Of a DNA stretch of 64,000 nucleotides, positions 35,245 to 43,811 are shown piece by piece (within the stretch, counting starts at the first letter, position 1; every line of letters starts with the position of its first letter). The notes beneath the pieces are model-generated. The model made no database searches. It was not told the origin of the DNA and saw only the letters and a program-made list of their open reading frames with translations. Position numbers and translations under genes: made by a program. Source of the stretch: Bacteroidota bacterium (GTDB lineage Bacteria > Bacteroidota > Bacteroidia > JACCXN01); the NCBI GenBank assembly GCA_013696965.1, contig JACCXN010000009.1, forward strand, positions 132,751-196,750. Direction: 5' to 3'.

Positions 35245-36462
35245 TTATTTCTGCTTTTGTAAACTCTTAAGTTCATTAACCGCTAAAAAAGCAAGTAAGC
35301 CCATTCCTGTTTCCAAGGCTTTTTCATCTATATCAAAGGTTGATGTATGTACTCCTGAGGTAATCCCTTTTTTGCTGTTTGCAGTGCCCAAACGGTAGAA
35401 ACAGCCGGGTATATGCTGAGTATAAAATGAAAAATCTTCAGCTGTCATTCTTAAGGAGAGTTCTACAATATTTTCTTTTCCAAGATATTCTTCAGCTGCA
35501 TTTCGGGCTTTCTCAGTGGTTTGAGGACTATTTTCTAAATAAGGATATCCAATTCGTATTTCAAATTCACATGTCCCACCCTTTTCAATAGCAATTTTTT
35601 CGGCCAGTTCTTTCATCTTTTTATGTGCTTGCGTTCTCCACTGCTCATCCATTGTACGGAAAGTACCTTCAACTTTAACCTCATCAGGAATCACATTTGT
35701 GGCACCATTTGCCATGAATTTTCCAAAAGCCAATACAGTGGGTATATCCGGAATATTTTTATTATCAGGATGCATAAATTCCTGTTGAAGAGCAAGTAAA
35801 ATTTCAGCTGCAATATAGATTGGATTATTGTAATGCTCGGGCATGGCAGCATGACCTCCTTTTCCTTTTATTGTCAAATAAATTTCATCTGTGGAAGCCA
35901 TATACATCCCGCTTTTAAAACCAACTTTTCCAGTTTCAAGTGAAGGAAAAACATGCTGTGCAAAAATAGATTGCGGCTTTGGATTCTCCAATACTCCCTG
36001 CTTTATCATTAAGGATGCCCCGCCTGGCAACTTCTCTTCTCCTGGCTGGAAAATCAATTTAATTGTCCCTTCAAAATCATCTTTCAACGCAGTCAATATT
36101 TTTGCTGCTCCAATTAAAGATGCTGAATGAACATCATGACCACAGGCATGCATTATACCACTATTTTTAGACTTATAATCCACATCATTTGATTCATTAA
36201 TGGGCAATGCATCCATATCGGCTCTTAATGCTATTATAGCTGAGGCAGGGTTTCTTCCCTCAATGATTGCTACTATTCCAGTTTCAACAATTCCTTTTTG
36301 ATGAGGGATATTTAATGCTTTTAGTTGGTCTGAAATATAATCGGCAGTTTTAAATTCTTTAAATGATAATTCCGGGTACATATGTAAATGCCTGCGTACT
36401 GCTGTAATTTCCCCAAGAAAGGAAGAGGCAAGTTGTTTGATTTTTTGAATTGATTTTTCCAA
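35245..36462 (-). CDS. M20-family amidohydrolase (aminoacylase/hippurate hydrolase type)
   Basis: A 405-residue metallopeptidase-fold amidohydrolase. It has RRHLHMYPELSFKE, ALRADMDALPI, MHACGHDVHSASLIGAA with the metal-ligand Cys and His, IFQPGEEKLPGGASLMI with the catalytic Glu pair, and the C-terminal MTAEDFSFYTQHIPGCFYRL. Such enzymes remove acyl groups from amino acids or split p-aminobenzoyl-glutamate. Translation must start at TTG 36462, because an in-frame stop lies five codons upstream with no ATG between. It follows the half-size TSUP gene by 8 bp and precedes abgT. Confidence 0.93.
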   Translation of the reverse strand: MEKSIQKIKQLASSFLGEITAVRRHLHMYPELSFKEFKTADYISDQLKALNIPHQKGIVETGIVAIIEGRNPASAIIALRADMDALPINESNDVDYKSKNSGIMHACGHDVHSASLIGAAKILTALKDDFEGTIKLIFQPGEEKLPGGASLMIKQGVLENPKPQSIFAQHVFPSLETGKVGFKSGMYMASTDEIYLTIKGKGGHAAMPEHYNNPIYIAAEILLALQQEFMHPDNKNIPDIPTVLAFGKFMANGATNVIPDEVKVEGTFRTMDEQWRTQAHKKMKELAEKIAIEKGGTCEFEIRIGYPYLENSPQTTEKARNAAEEYLGKENIVELSLRMTAEDFSFYTQHIPGCFYRLGTANSKKGITSGVHTSTFDIDEKALETGMGLLAFLAVNELKSLQKQK

Positions 36463-36470
36463 AGAGAAAT

Positions 36471-36857
36471 TTACTTACTAAAAAAAAACATTTTAATGGC
36501 AATTACAAAAAGGATAATACCAAAAACTTTTTGTAAAGTAACTTTATCAATGTTTATGGAAATTCGGGAACCTATATAACCACCAATAAGAAAAGCTGCT
36601 GAAAGTATAAGTGCAAAGACAATGTATTTAAAATCTTGCTGCATGTGTGAGCTTTTGTAATAGTTAATTGCAGCAAGCACACCAATAGGAGGCAACATCA
36701 TTAATAAACTGGTACCTTGGCTTTGATGTTGGGTAAGTCCTAAAAAATAAACAAGAGCAGGTACAATTACAATGCCTCCTCCAATACCAATCATACCACT
36801 CAACACCCCTGCAACTAAGCCAATAAAAAGTAAGCCAATAATTAAAGAAAAATTCAT
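36471..36857 (-). CDS. Half-size TSUP (TauE/SafE) family membrane protein
   Basis: A 128-residue protein with four membrane segments and the TSUP motif GVLSGMIGIGGGIVIVPALV followed by HQSQGTSLLMMLPP. Full TauE/SafE permeases are about 250 residues with two such repeats, so this is a single-repeat version that would have to dimerise. Family members export sulfite, sulfoacetate or other organic anions. Complete start and stop and intact motif argue against a truncated pseudogene. It is tightly packed between the large TolB-like gene (1 bp) and the M20 gene (8 bp). Confidence 0.85.
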   Translation of the reverse strand: MNFSLIIGLLFIGLVAGVLSGMIGIGGGIVIVPALVYFLGLTQHQSQGTSLLMMLPPIGVLAAINYYKSSHMQQDFKYIVFALILSAAFLIGGYIGSRISINIDKVTLQKVFGIILFVIAIKMFFFSK

Positions 36858-36858
36858 T

Positions 36859-39800
36859 TTAAAAATCTAAACTTAAGGAAAGGTAAAATATTCTTGGCTT
36901 CACCACTCCGTCTTCAACTCCCCAAGCCCAATCAGCTCTTATAAAATAACCCCATAAACGGCTTCTTAAACCAAAACCATATCCTGCAATTATTGGTTCT
37001 TTTTGGTTTTTCAAAGTAATAACAAAAGGATTAGCATATATAATTTCTGTATTTAAAGTATTATCTTCAGAATAAGGAGACAATCCATTCCATGCTGTTC
37101 CAATATCTGTAAATCCAATTATTTGGAAATTATTAATGAAATCAGATTTAATGGGTTGATTAACCAAATATCTGAAAATGGGCATCCTTAATTCACTATT
37201 AATAACTGCAAATGAATTTCCATTTCTTGCATTCTGGTGGAAACCCCTCATGTTTGTTGCCAAGGTCTGAAACACATAATTTTGTGAATAATCAATTCGG
37301 GTTTCCTGGTCGAATCTTGGTAATAACCAATTGTCTACTCCACCCATGAAATAAATAAGTTTATGGGAACCCAGAGAAGTACTTGCAGCAAACCTGTTGG
37401 CCCAAATAAAATCACGGTGGATCTTAATATAGTGCCTGAAGTCCAATCCTAAAACATAAATATTTACACCTTCAATCTGAAGATGTCTGTAATACTCTGC
37501 AAATATTTTAGATCTTGTTCCCCTGTTCAAATTCACCCCAAGTGGGAGAACATTATCGAAAACATATTCCAATTTAGCTCCTGCCCAATAATCAAATAAT
37601 GTTGGATAATTCCTTAATCGGTCATAATCTGTGGCAAGGGTAACCTTTCTATCCTGTCTTAAACTTGCAGTACCTCTAACACTTGCGACCTCACTAAAGG
37701 GCCAACTTAAAACATGCCTTATCTCATGGGTATGTATCTTTTTTAAGGTTATGCCATCTGAAAGCATCATTCCTCTGCGATTGAAAATGTATTGCCTGTT
37801 AAGCCTTCTGGTATAATCTTCATAACTCAACAAATATTCGTTGGTTTGAAGATTTGGAGAAAGCCTTACACCACCCATAATCCTGCGATTATCAAATAAA
37901 TCGCTAATCCCGATTTTAAATAACCCATTCATTCCCGGGTTAAAAAATCCTCCCCCACCCATAAAAGGCTGATAGGATAAGTTTGTTAAATTGTTATCTA
38001 TTTGAGATACAACATAATTAGTATAATAAGTAATGTTATAATTTCGAAGATTGGGTAAAATGAATTCCTCAGGTTCATCAGTATTATCCTCCTTTTTTAT
38101 AATCGATTGAAAAGCTGTATCTTTTTGAGTGGACACCGGATTTTGTCTTTTCTCAGCTTCTGCTTTTTTATCAAATTTATAATTATTTATATCCACCATT
38201 GTAGAATCTGTGGATGTTTCATCAAATACTTTTACACTTTGAAATCTTGATTTACTTACCGTAGTATCTTTTGCTTGTTGTTGTGGTTCTGCTTGTTTTG
38301 ATGCAGAATTGTTTTTGTTTTTGGTAGTAGCGCTTGAGGTTTTACTTTTTTCAGGAATTTTACTTTTGTTTAAAGGGAACGGAGTCTGCTCGAAATTTTG
38401 AAAATTTTGTTCAGGATTTTCACCCAGTTCCTGCAAAAAAAGTTTGTACTTTCCATTATGAAATACTATTTCAGATAATTTTCCTGCTTTAGTTTCAGTT
38501 TCATGTTCAAGAATATGACGAGGATAATTAGTAATGGGTGCGGCAGTTATGGTTTGCCGGTAATGTGCCGCAGTATCAATATGACTTATTACACTATCAA
38601 ATTCAGCAACAAAACGATTGTAAACTCTGTTTTGATTGCTTAAATAAGTTACATCATTGTCATTCCATTGCTGAGGCTGCAATTCATCAACATGATGAGT
38701 ATTGGTTACTCTTTTTAAAACATTTGATTTACTGGCAAGATCATAAATAAATACATCCCTGTTACTGTTGTAGGATTTAATATCTACCCCTTTTGTTCTA
38801 ATGGTATCATCAGTGCGATTAGAACTAAAGATTACCTGCTTTCCTTTATTTATAAAACGAGGATTTAAATCATCAAAAATATCTTTCGTTATTTGATTTT
38901 GTGTGTTTGCACCAATATTATAAATATAAATATCAGATTGCCCATTTAATACCGCAGAAAAAACCATTTCCCTGCCATCAGGAGAATATGAAAAGTCAAG
39001 TATTTTATCTAAAATAAAAATAGGCCTGCTTTCTGTTTTTTTATCCTCTAAAGAATATAGTAAAAGATGTGGCTTTGCTTGATCCTCCACCATAATAGCC
39101 AACATTTGGCCAGCAGGATGCCAGGAAAGAATAGGATAAGAAAAATCATTAATGCGCAAGAGCCGATGTCCTTCTTTTAATATGCGCTTCATTCTTTTTT
39201 TCTCCTTGTCGTAAATGAAAACTTTATACTGGCCAAGTTCATTAGAAACAAAAGCAACATACCTTCCATCCGGACTGGATTTTAATTGACTGTATACCCG
39301 GTTTTTCCTGTTCTTTACTGGTATAAGATTAGTTTCTGCAAGAATTCTGGTATCATCTAAAGTTTCATACTTTGTTTTATAGTAATTCATCCATTCCATG
39401 GTAAGTGTTTTCAGAGATGCTCCCAAAACAAAAAGGAATCCGCTTTCAATGTTACGACTCACATGAGTCATGTAAAGAATATTCGAAACTGTATTTGGCC
39501 CATACGTTTCAGCTATAAAATGCCACATTGAATGACCGGCATTTACTGCATTATCACCAGCTAATCGATTAAACTTATCATACTTTCCGGAAAGAACACC
39601 ATCCTTTACTTTGTTTTCAACATAAACATTCCAGGGATCAGCAGCATATGAAATTAACCCTTGCAAATACCAATCAGGGAGAACCAACAGAGCTGAATTT
39701 TTCATTATTTCCCTCCAATCTCCCCCGTAAAGCATTTCGTTAACCAGTACCTCTGCCACTCCTGCTCTTATTTGTGCATCTAGTTTTGCATGATCACCCT

Positions 39801-40224
39801 CGAAATAAATGAAAACTTTAGAACCAACAATATTTGTTACTCCACCAATATTGTATGTATTGTCAGTACTTGCCCCTAAATTACTTTGCCTGAAATGACT
39901 TTGCTTGTTATAAATTATGAATTGAATATTGTTTTCAATTTCATAATCAAAAATGGCCTCAAGATCGGAAATATGATCAGTTGCGGTTTTGGCAGTATAA
40001 ATAGCCAATTCTTTCCCACCCGGATAAAAGTAGGTCTCGATTTTTTCAAAGCGATAATAACTCCACAGAAATTCATCGTATTGAACCCTGTTCTTGCCAA
40101 ATTCCATTTGGGAACCATTGTAAAACTGGGCACGAATTAAGGAAGAATGAAGAATTCCGGCAAAAGCAATAACAACAGCCAAAATAGCTGTGTTTACTTT
40201 ACATATTTTTATTAGCTTGCTCAA
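36859..40224 (-). CDS. Large envelope protein: peptidase MA-like N-terminus, TolB-like PD40 propeller, C-terminal beta-barrel
   Basis: An 1121-residue exported protein (signal segment NTAILAVVIAFAGILHSSLI). Residues about 35-290 resemble the non-catalytic end of peptidase MA-like gluzincins: the helix where HExxH is expected reads RAGVAEVLVNEMLYGGDW. Residues about 300-570 have WD40-like PD40 repeats (SSPDGRYVAFVSNELGQYKV, SYPILSWHPAGQMLAI, FSYSPDGREMVFSA) as in TolB. A disordered Ser/Lys/Gln-rich linker follows at about 620-700, then a region of aromatic-rich strands to the terminal PRIFYLSLSLDF, as in outer-membrane barrels. Start is TTG 40224; no in-frame ATG fits. Function unknown; it probably bridges periplasm and outer membrane. 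Confidence 0.75.
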   Translation of the reverse strand: MSKLIKICKVNTAILAVVIAFAGILHSSLIRAQFYNGSQMEFGKNRVQYDEFLWSYYRFEKIETYFYPGGKELAIYTAKTATDHISDLEAIFDYEIENNIQFIIYNKQSHFRQSNLGASTDNTYNIGGVTNIVGSKVFIYFEGDHAKLDAQIRAGVAEVLVNEMLYGGDWREIMKNSALLVLPDWYLQGLISYAADPWNVYVENKVKDGVLSGKYDKFNRLAGDNAVNAGHSMWHFIAETYGPNTVSNILYMTHVSRNIESGFLFVLGASLKTLTMEWMNYYKTKYETLDDTRILAETNLIPVKNRKNRVYSQLKSSPDGRYVAFVSNELGQYKVFIYDKEKKRMKRILKEGHRLLRINDFSYPILSWHPAGQMLAIMVEDQAKPHLLLYSLEDKKTESRPIFILDKILDFSYSPDGREMVFSAVLNGQSDIYIYNIGANTQNQITKDIFDDLNPRFINKGKQVIFSSNRTDDTIRTKGVDIKSYNSNRDVFIYDLASKSNVLKRVTNTHHVDELQPQQWNDNDVTYLSNQNRVYNRFVAEFDSVISHIDTAAHYRQTITAAPITNYPRHILEHETETKAGKLSEIVFHNGKYKLFLQELGENPEQNFQNFEQTPFPLNKSKIPEKSKTSSATTKNKNNSASKQAEPQQQAKDTTVSKSRFQSVKVFDETSTDSTMVDINNYKFDKKAEAEKRQNPVSTQKDTAFQSIIKKEDNTDEPEEFILPNLRNYNITYYTNYVVSQIDNNLTNLSYQPFMGGGGFFNPGMNGLFKIGISDLFDNRRIMGGVRLSPNLQTNEYLLSYEDYTRRLNRQYIFNRRGMMLSDGITLKKIHTHEIRHVLSWPFSEVASVRGTASLRQDRKVTLATDYDRLRNYPTLFDYWAGAKLEYVFDNVLPLGVNLNRGTRSKIFAEYYRHLQIEGVNIYVLGLDFRHYIKIHRDFIWANRFAASTSLGSHKLIYFMGGVDNWLLPRFDQETRIDYSQNYVFQTLATNMRGFHQNARNGNSFAVINSELRMPIFRYLVNQPIKSDFINNFQIIGFTDIGTAWNGLSPYSEDNTLNTEIIYANPFVITLKNQKEPIIAGYGFGLRSRLWGYFIRADWAWGVEDGVVKPRIFYLSLSLDF

Positions 40225-40282
40225 TTGAATATAACAAAAAGATACATTTATGTAAAGTTAAAACTTTAATTTTAATTATCGC

Positions 40283-40290
40283 TAAATTTG
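40283..40290 (+). promoter_or_regulatory. Candidate -7 box for the MBL-fold hydrolase gene
   Basis: TAAATTTG followed by C is a perfect TAnnTTTG match 27 nt upstream of the ATG at 40318, in the 93-bp divergent gap. No TTTG element at the usual distance. Confidence 0.5.
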
Positions 40291-40317
40291 CAAACGCACA
40301 ATTTATCTTTTTATTAA

Positions 40318-40956
40318 ATGATTCAAATAGATTTTTTCACTTTCAATCCTTTTCAGGAGAACACTTACATACTTTATGATGAAACAAAAGAGTGTATTAT
40401 AGTAGATCCTGGCTGTTATAGTCCTTCGGAAAAAAGGGAATTAGCGGATTTTATTAAATTAAAAGAACTAAAACCAGTAATGCTAGTACTTACCCACGCA
40501 CATATTGACCATGTTCTTGGGAACGATTTTATCCATAAAACATATGGTTTAACCCCAATAATGAATGCAATTGAAATTCCAGGTCTTCGCGGGGTTTCTC
40601 AATATGGGCATCTTTATGGAATTCACGCAGATCCATCGCCAGAACCAGAATCTTTTATTGATGAGGGAGACAACATTAAATTTGGTAACAGTAGTTTAAA
40701 AGTATTATTTACCCCAGGACATTCTGCTGGAAGTGTTTCTCTTTATAATGACGAACAAAAATTCATAATTGCAGGTGATGTGCTTTTTCAAGGAAGTATC
40801 GGAAGAACCGATCTTCCAGGAGGTGATTTTGATACTTTAATTGCAAGCATAAAAAATAAATTATTCCCACTTGGAGATGACTTTAAAGTATATTCCGGTC
40901 ATGGCCCAGCAACAAACATTGGAATTGAAAAGAAAAACAATCCCTTTCTAAAATAA
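40318..40956 (+). CDS. Metallo-beta-lactamase-fold hydrolase (glyoxalase II-like)
   Basis: A 212-residue cytoplasmic hydrolase with the metal-binding motif THAHIDH (His60, His62, Asp64, His65), TPGHSAGS, the metal-bridging Asp in IIAGDVLFQGSIGRTDLPGG, and the C-terminal YSGHGPATNIGIEKKNNPFL. This pattern is the YcbL/glyoxalase II-like group, which hydrolyses thioesters such as lactoylglutathione or related conjugates. The substrate here cannot be told. It stands alone between two leftward transcription units. Confidence 0.92.
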   Translation: MIQIDFFTFNPFQENTYILYDETKECIIVDPGCYSPSEKRELADFIKLKELKPVMLVLTHAHIDHVLGNDFIHKTYGLTPIMNAIEIPGLRGVSQYGHLYGIHADPSPEPESFIDEGDNIKFGNSSLKVLFTPGHSAGSVSLYNDEQKFIIAGDVLFQGSIGRTDLPGGDFDTLIASIKNKLFPLGDDFKVYSGHGPATNIGIEKKNNPFLK

Positions 40957-41026
40957 TAATTTAATCCCTTTGCATTTTAGCCAGAAAATACTACTCCCTT
41001 TCACGAGTCTGAATTACCGGAACAAA

Positions 41027-42364
41027 TTAAAAATATTTTAAAATTTCCATCTCTACTTCTTCACTATCCCAAATTTGTTCAATGTTTTTTATTGACAATA
41101 TTTTTTTCATAATGTTATCCTGGAAACTTCCTTCCTTTAATGCAGCGGAATAAGGCATGTCACTAAAAGTAACCATTGAATACAATGGTACCCATTTATC
41201 AGGGTATTTTTGATGGAAACGAGACTCGATTTTTTTTCTCAAAACAAACATTGGATCGGCAACCAAATCCCTCATTTCAATGTAGTTATTTAGAGCCAAT
41301 TGGCAAATAGCATCAGTGTCAGGTTTTCGAATTGCAGAAAACGAATTGAAAACCTTCTCCCAATCTTCTCCATGCTTTTCGAAAAGCTCTGCCAAAACTG
41401 TACAGTCTTCGAATCCACTGTTCATACCTTGACCGAAAAAAGGAACTATCCCATGAGAAGCGTCTCCAATTAAAAGAAGTTTGTCTTTGTAATTCCAGGG
41501 ATTACATTTTATCATTACAAGAGACGATGTTGGGTTGTTTTCAAAATCCTCAACATAGGTTGGCATTAAGGATACCGCATCTGGAAACACCTTTTCAAAA
41601 AAAGCAGATACATCCTTTGCCGTTTTTAAAGTTCCGAAGGAATTTTCTCCTTCAAAAGGAAAAAACAAGGTACAAGTAAAACTACCATCCAAATTGGGTA
41701 ATGCAATAAGCATATATTCCCCTCTTGGCCAAATATGAAGTGCATTTTTTTCAATTTTCCACGTTCCATCAGTGTTGGCAGGAATTGTCAACTCTTTATA
41801 TCCATGTTCAAGATATTCCTGAGAATAATTAAATCTATCAGTCATTTGAAGCGCCAATCTTGCTGTAGAAAAAGCTCCGTCTGCACCGATAATCTTGTTC
41901 CCATAAACAGAAACCTTGTTTTTACTTGCCTGGTTTTCAAAAATTATTTCTGAACTATCTAAATTAACATCTATGCATTTTTCATTAAAATAGAGACTTA
42001 AATTAGGGTGACTTTCTGCTAAATTCATTAACGTGGAATTCAGTCCGCCCCGGGAGACTGAGTAAATCGATTGACTATCTTTTCCATAAGGATAAAAGCT
42101 GAGCTCGCCTTTAACATCATGTACCATTCTTCCATGCATAGGGATGGCTACTTTTTTTACTTCCTCAGCAACTCCAATTAACTCCAGGGCTTTCCATCCT
42201 CTATCAGAAAGCGCAAGATTAATGGATTTGCCAGCTGAAATTTTTTCTTTGCGCATATCAGTCCTTCTTTCAAAAAGATCTACATGATAACCTTTACGGG
42301 CAAGGTAAATTGAAAATAAAGATCCTACTAACCCTGCTCCTATTATTGTTACTTTTTCAGCCAT
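41027..42364 (-). CDS. kmo: Kynurenine 3-monooxygenase
   Basis: An FAD-dependent hydroxylase that converts kynurenine to 3-hydroxykynurenine with NADPH and oxygen. The 445 residues have the dinucleotide-binding motif VTIIGAGLVGSLFSIYLARK, followed by VDLFERRTDMRKEKISAGKS, the middle GADGAFSTAR, and LLIGDASHGIVPFFGQGMNS, which contains the second FAD motif and the KMO-type active-site loop. Length and motifs match Bacteroidota KMO. It follows kynU by about 100 bp in the same direction, so the pair takes kynurenine toward 3-hydroxyanthranilate. Confidence 0.95.
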   Translation of the reverse strand: MAEKVTIIGAGLVGSLFSIYLARKGYHVDLFERRTDMRKEKISAGKSINLALSDRGWKALELIGVAEEVKKVAIPMHGRMVHDVKGELSFYPYGKDSQSIYSVSRGGLNSTLMNLAESHPNLSLYFNEKCIDVNLDSSEIIFENQASKNKVSVYGNKIIGADGAFSTARLALQMTDRFNYSQEYLEHGYKELTIPANTDGTWKIEKNALHIWPRGEYMLIALPNLDGSFTCTLFFPFEGENSFGTLKTAKDVSAFFEKVFPDAVSLMPTYVEDFENNPTSSLVMIKCNPWNYKDKLLLIGDASHGIVPFFGQGMNSGFEDCTVLAELFEKHGEDWEKVFNSFSAIRKPDTDAICQLALNNYIEMRDLVADPMFVLRKKIESRFHQKYPDKWVPLYSMVTFSDMPYSAALKEGSFQDNIMKKILSIKNIEQIWDSEEVEMEILKYF

Positions 42365-42467
42365 TTTTTTACTTTTTAAAACACGTGCAATTTAAAAACA
42401 GAGAATTATTATTAATTGTATCAAAAATGCTTGTTCAACAATTTTATTTTAAAAGAACTTTTTTGGG

Positions 42468-43742
42468 TTAAAGGCATGATGAAATTATCTGACCAAACTT
42501 CCATAAATCCTCAAATGAATTATATAAAGGAACAGGAGCAATTCGGATTACGTTAGGTTCCCTCCAATCAGCAATTATTCCATTTTCAGAAATAACATTA
42601 AATAATTCCTTCCCCCTATTATGTGCTACAATTGAAATTTGACATCCCCTTGCCTTTTCATCTTTGGGTGTTATTATTTCCAATTTACCTCCATTAGTGA
42701 TCTTTCGGTTAATATCCTCAATGATAAATTCAAGATATGCCGTCATTTTTTTGCTCTTTTGTATCAAATTATCCATCCCCGCTTCTTCAAAAATAGAAAT
42801 TGAAGCTTTATGAGCAGCCATGGAAAGCACTGGAGCATTGCTTAGTTGCCATCCTTCAGCAGATTCAATGGGTACAAAATTTTTCCCCATTAAAAATCTT
42901 GTTTTTTTGTCATGACCCCACCATCCGGCAAACCTTGTTAAATTTTTGTTTCTGGCATGCTTCTCATAAATATATACTCCGGAAACACCTCCTGGACCTG
43001 AATTTAAATATTTATAACTGCACCAACAGGCAAAATCGACTTTCCAGGCATGCAGGTTTAATTTGATGTTGCCTGTAGCATGAGCCAGGTCGAACCCAGC
43101 ATAAGCTCCAACTTTATGAGCAGATTCAGTAATTTGTTCCATGTCAAAAACCTGGCCGGTATAATAATTTACACCACCAATCATAACCAAAGCAAGGGAA
43201 TCGCCTGCTTTTTCAATACTTGAAATAATATCTTCGTTTCTTATCAGGTACTCGCCATCTCTTGGTTTTACCTCTATTATGGCATCTTCGGGATTAAAAC
43301 CATGAAACCTTACCTGTGATTCCAATGCATATTGATCGGAGGGAAAGGCTTTGGCTTCACAAATAATTTTATATCTTTCTTTTGATGGCCGATAAAAAGA
43401 TGCCATCAATAAATGAAGATTTACAGTAAGTTGATTCATTACTACTATTTCATTTGGCAAGGCTCCTACAATTCTTGCAACAGGTTCAGAAAACTGTTCA
43501 TGGTATGAAAGCCAGGGGCTTCTTGCTTTCATATGGCCCTCAACTCCTAATTTAGCCCAGTCATCCAGTTCCTGCAATACTGCATCTTTCACGGTTACAG
43601 GTTGCAATCCTAATGAATTACCACATAAATAAACTGCTTTTTTACCGCCAATTTCTGGAAAAAGAAACTTACTCTGAAATTTTCTTAGTTTATCCTGATC
43701 ATCTTCCTGTAGAGCAAACTCAATTGAATTAACAAAATTCAT
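42468..43742 (-). CDS. kynU: Kynureninase
   Basis: A PLP enzyme that cleaves kynurenine or 3-hydroxykynurenine to (hydroxy)anthranilate and alanine. From ATG 43742 it has 424 residues; the frame is open to a TTG at 43784, but that would place the start beyond the likely promoter box. Motifs include YLCGNSLGLQP, VVMNQLTVNLHLLMASFYRP, AGFDLAHATGN and WCSYKYLNSGPGGVSG with the PLP-binding Lys244. It is first in the kynU-kmo pair, divergent from hemL. Other genes of the tryptophan-to-quinolinate route are not in the window. Confidence 0.96.
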   Translation of the reverse strand: MNFVNSIEFALQEDDQDKLRKFQSKFLFPEIGGKKAVYLCGNSLGLQPVTVKDAVLQELDDWAKLGVEGHMKARSPWLSYHEQFSEPVARIVGALPNEIVVMNQLTVNLHLLMASFYRPSKERYKIICEAKAFPSDQYALESQVRFHGFNPEDAIIEVKPRDGEYLIRNEDIISSIEKAGDSLALVMIGGVNYYTGQVFDMEQITESAHKVGAYAGFDLAHATGNIKLNLHAWKVDFACWCSYKYLNSGPGGVSGVYIYEKHARNKNLTRFAGWWGHDKKTRFLMGKNFVPIESAEGWQLSNAPVLSMAAHKASISIFEEAGMDNLIQKSKKMTAYLEFIIEDINRKITNGGKLEIITPKDEKARGCQISIVAHNRGKELFNVISENGIIADWREPNVIRIAPVPLYNSFEDLWKFGQIISSCL

Positions 43743-43767
43743 ATTTTCTTCATTTTTTTTAAAGGCC

Positions 43768-43775
43768 CAAAGATA
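43768..43775 (-). promoter_or_regulatory. Candidate -7 box for kynU-kmo
   Basis: The minus strand reads TATCTTTG, a perfect TAnnTTTG match, 25 nt upstream of the kynU ATG. It is only 10 bp from the oppositely oriented hemL box. Confidence 0.5.
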
Positions 43776-43785
43776 CAAATTCAAC

Positions 43786-43793
43786 TATATTTG
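43786..43793 (+). promoter_or_regulatory. Candidate -7 box for hemL
   Basis: TATATTTG followed by C is a perfect TAnnTTTG match 18 nt upstream of the hemL ATG. Its position inside the 5' extension of the open frame shows that the TTG at 43791 is not the start of hemL. Confidence 0.5.
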
Positions 43794-43811
43794 CGCAGAA
43801 AATTAAAACTT

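Noticed and set aside
35222-35245. AGCATT/AATGCT hairpin after the M20 gene
   Set aside because: The T run is on the plus strand, where no gene ends; on the minus strand it is followed by A, so it is not a convincing terminator.
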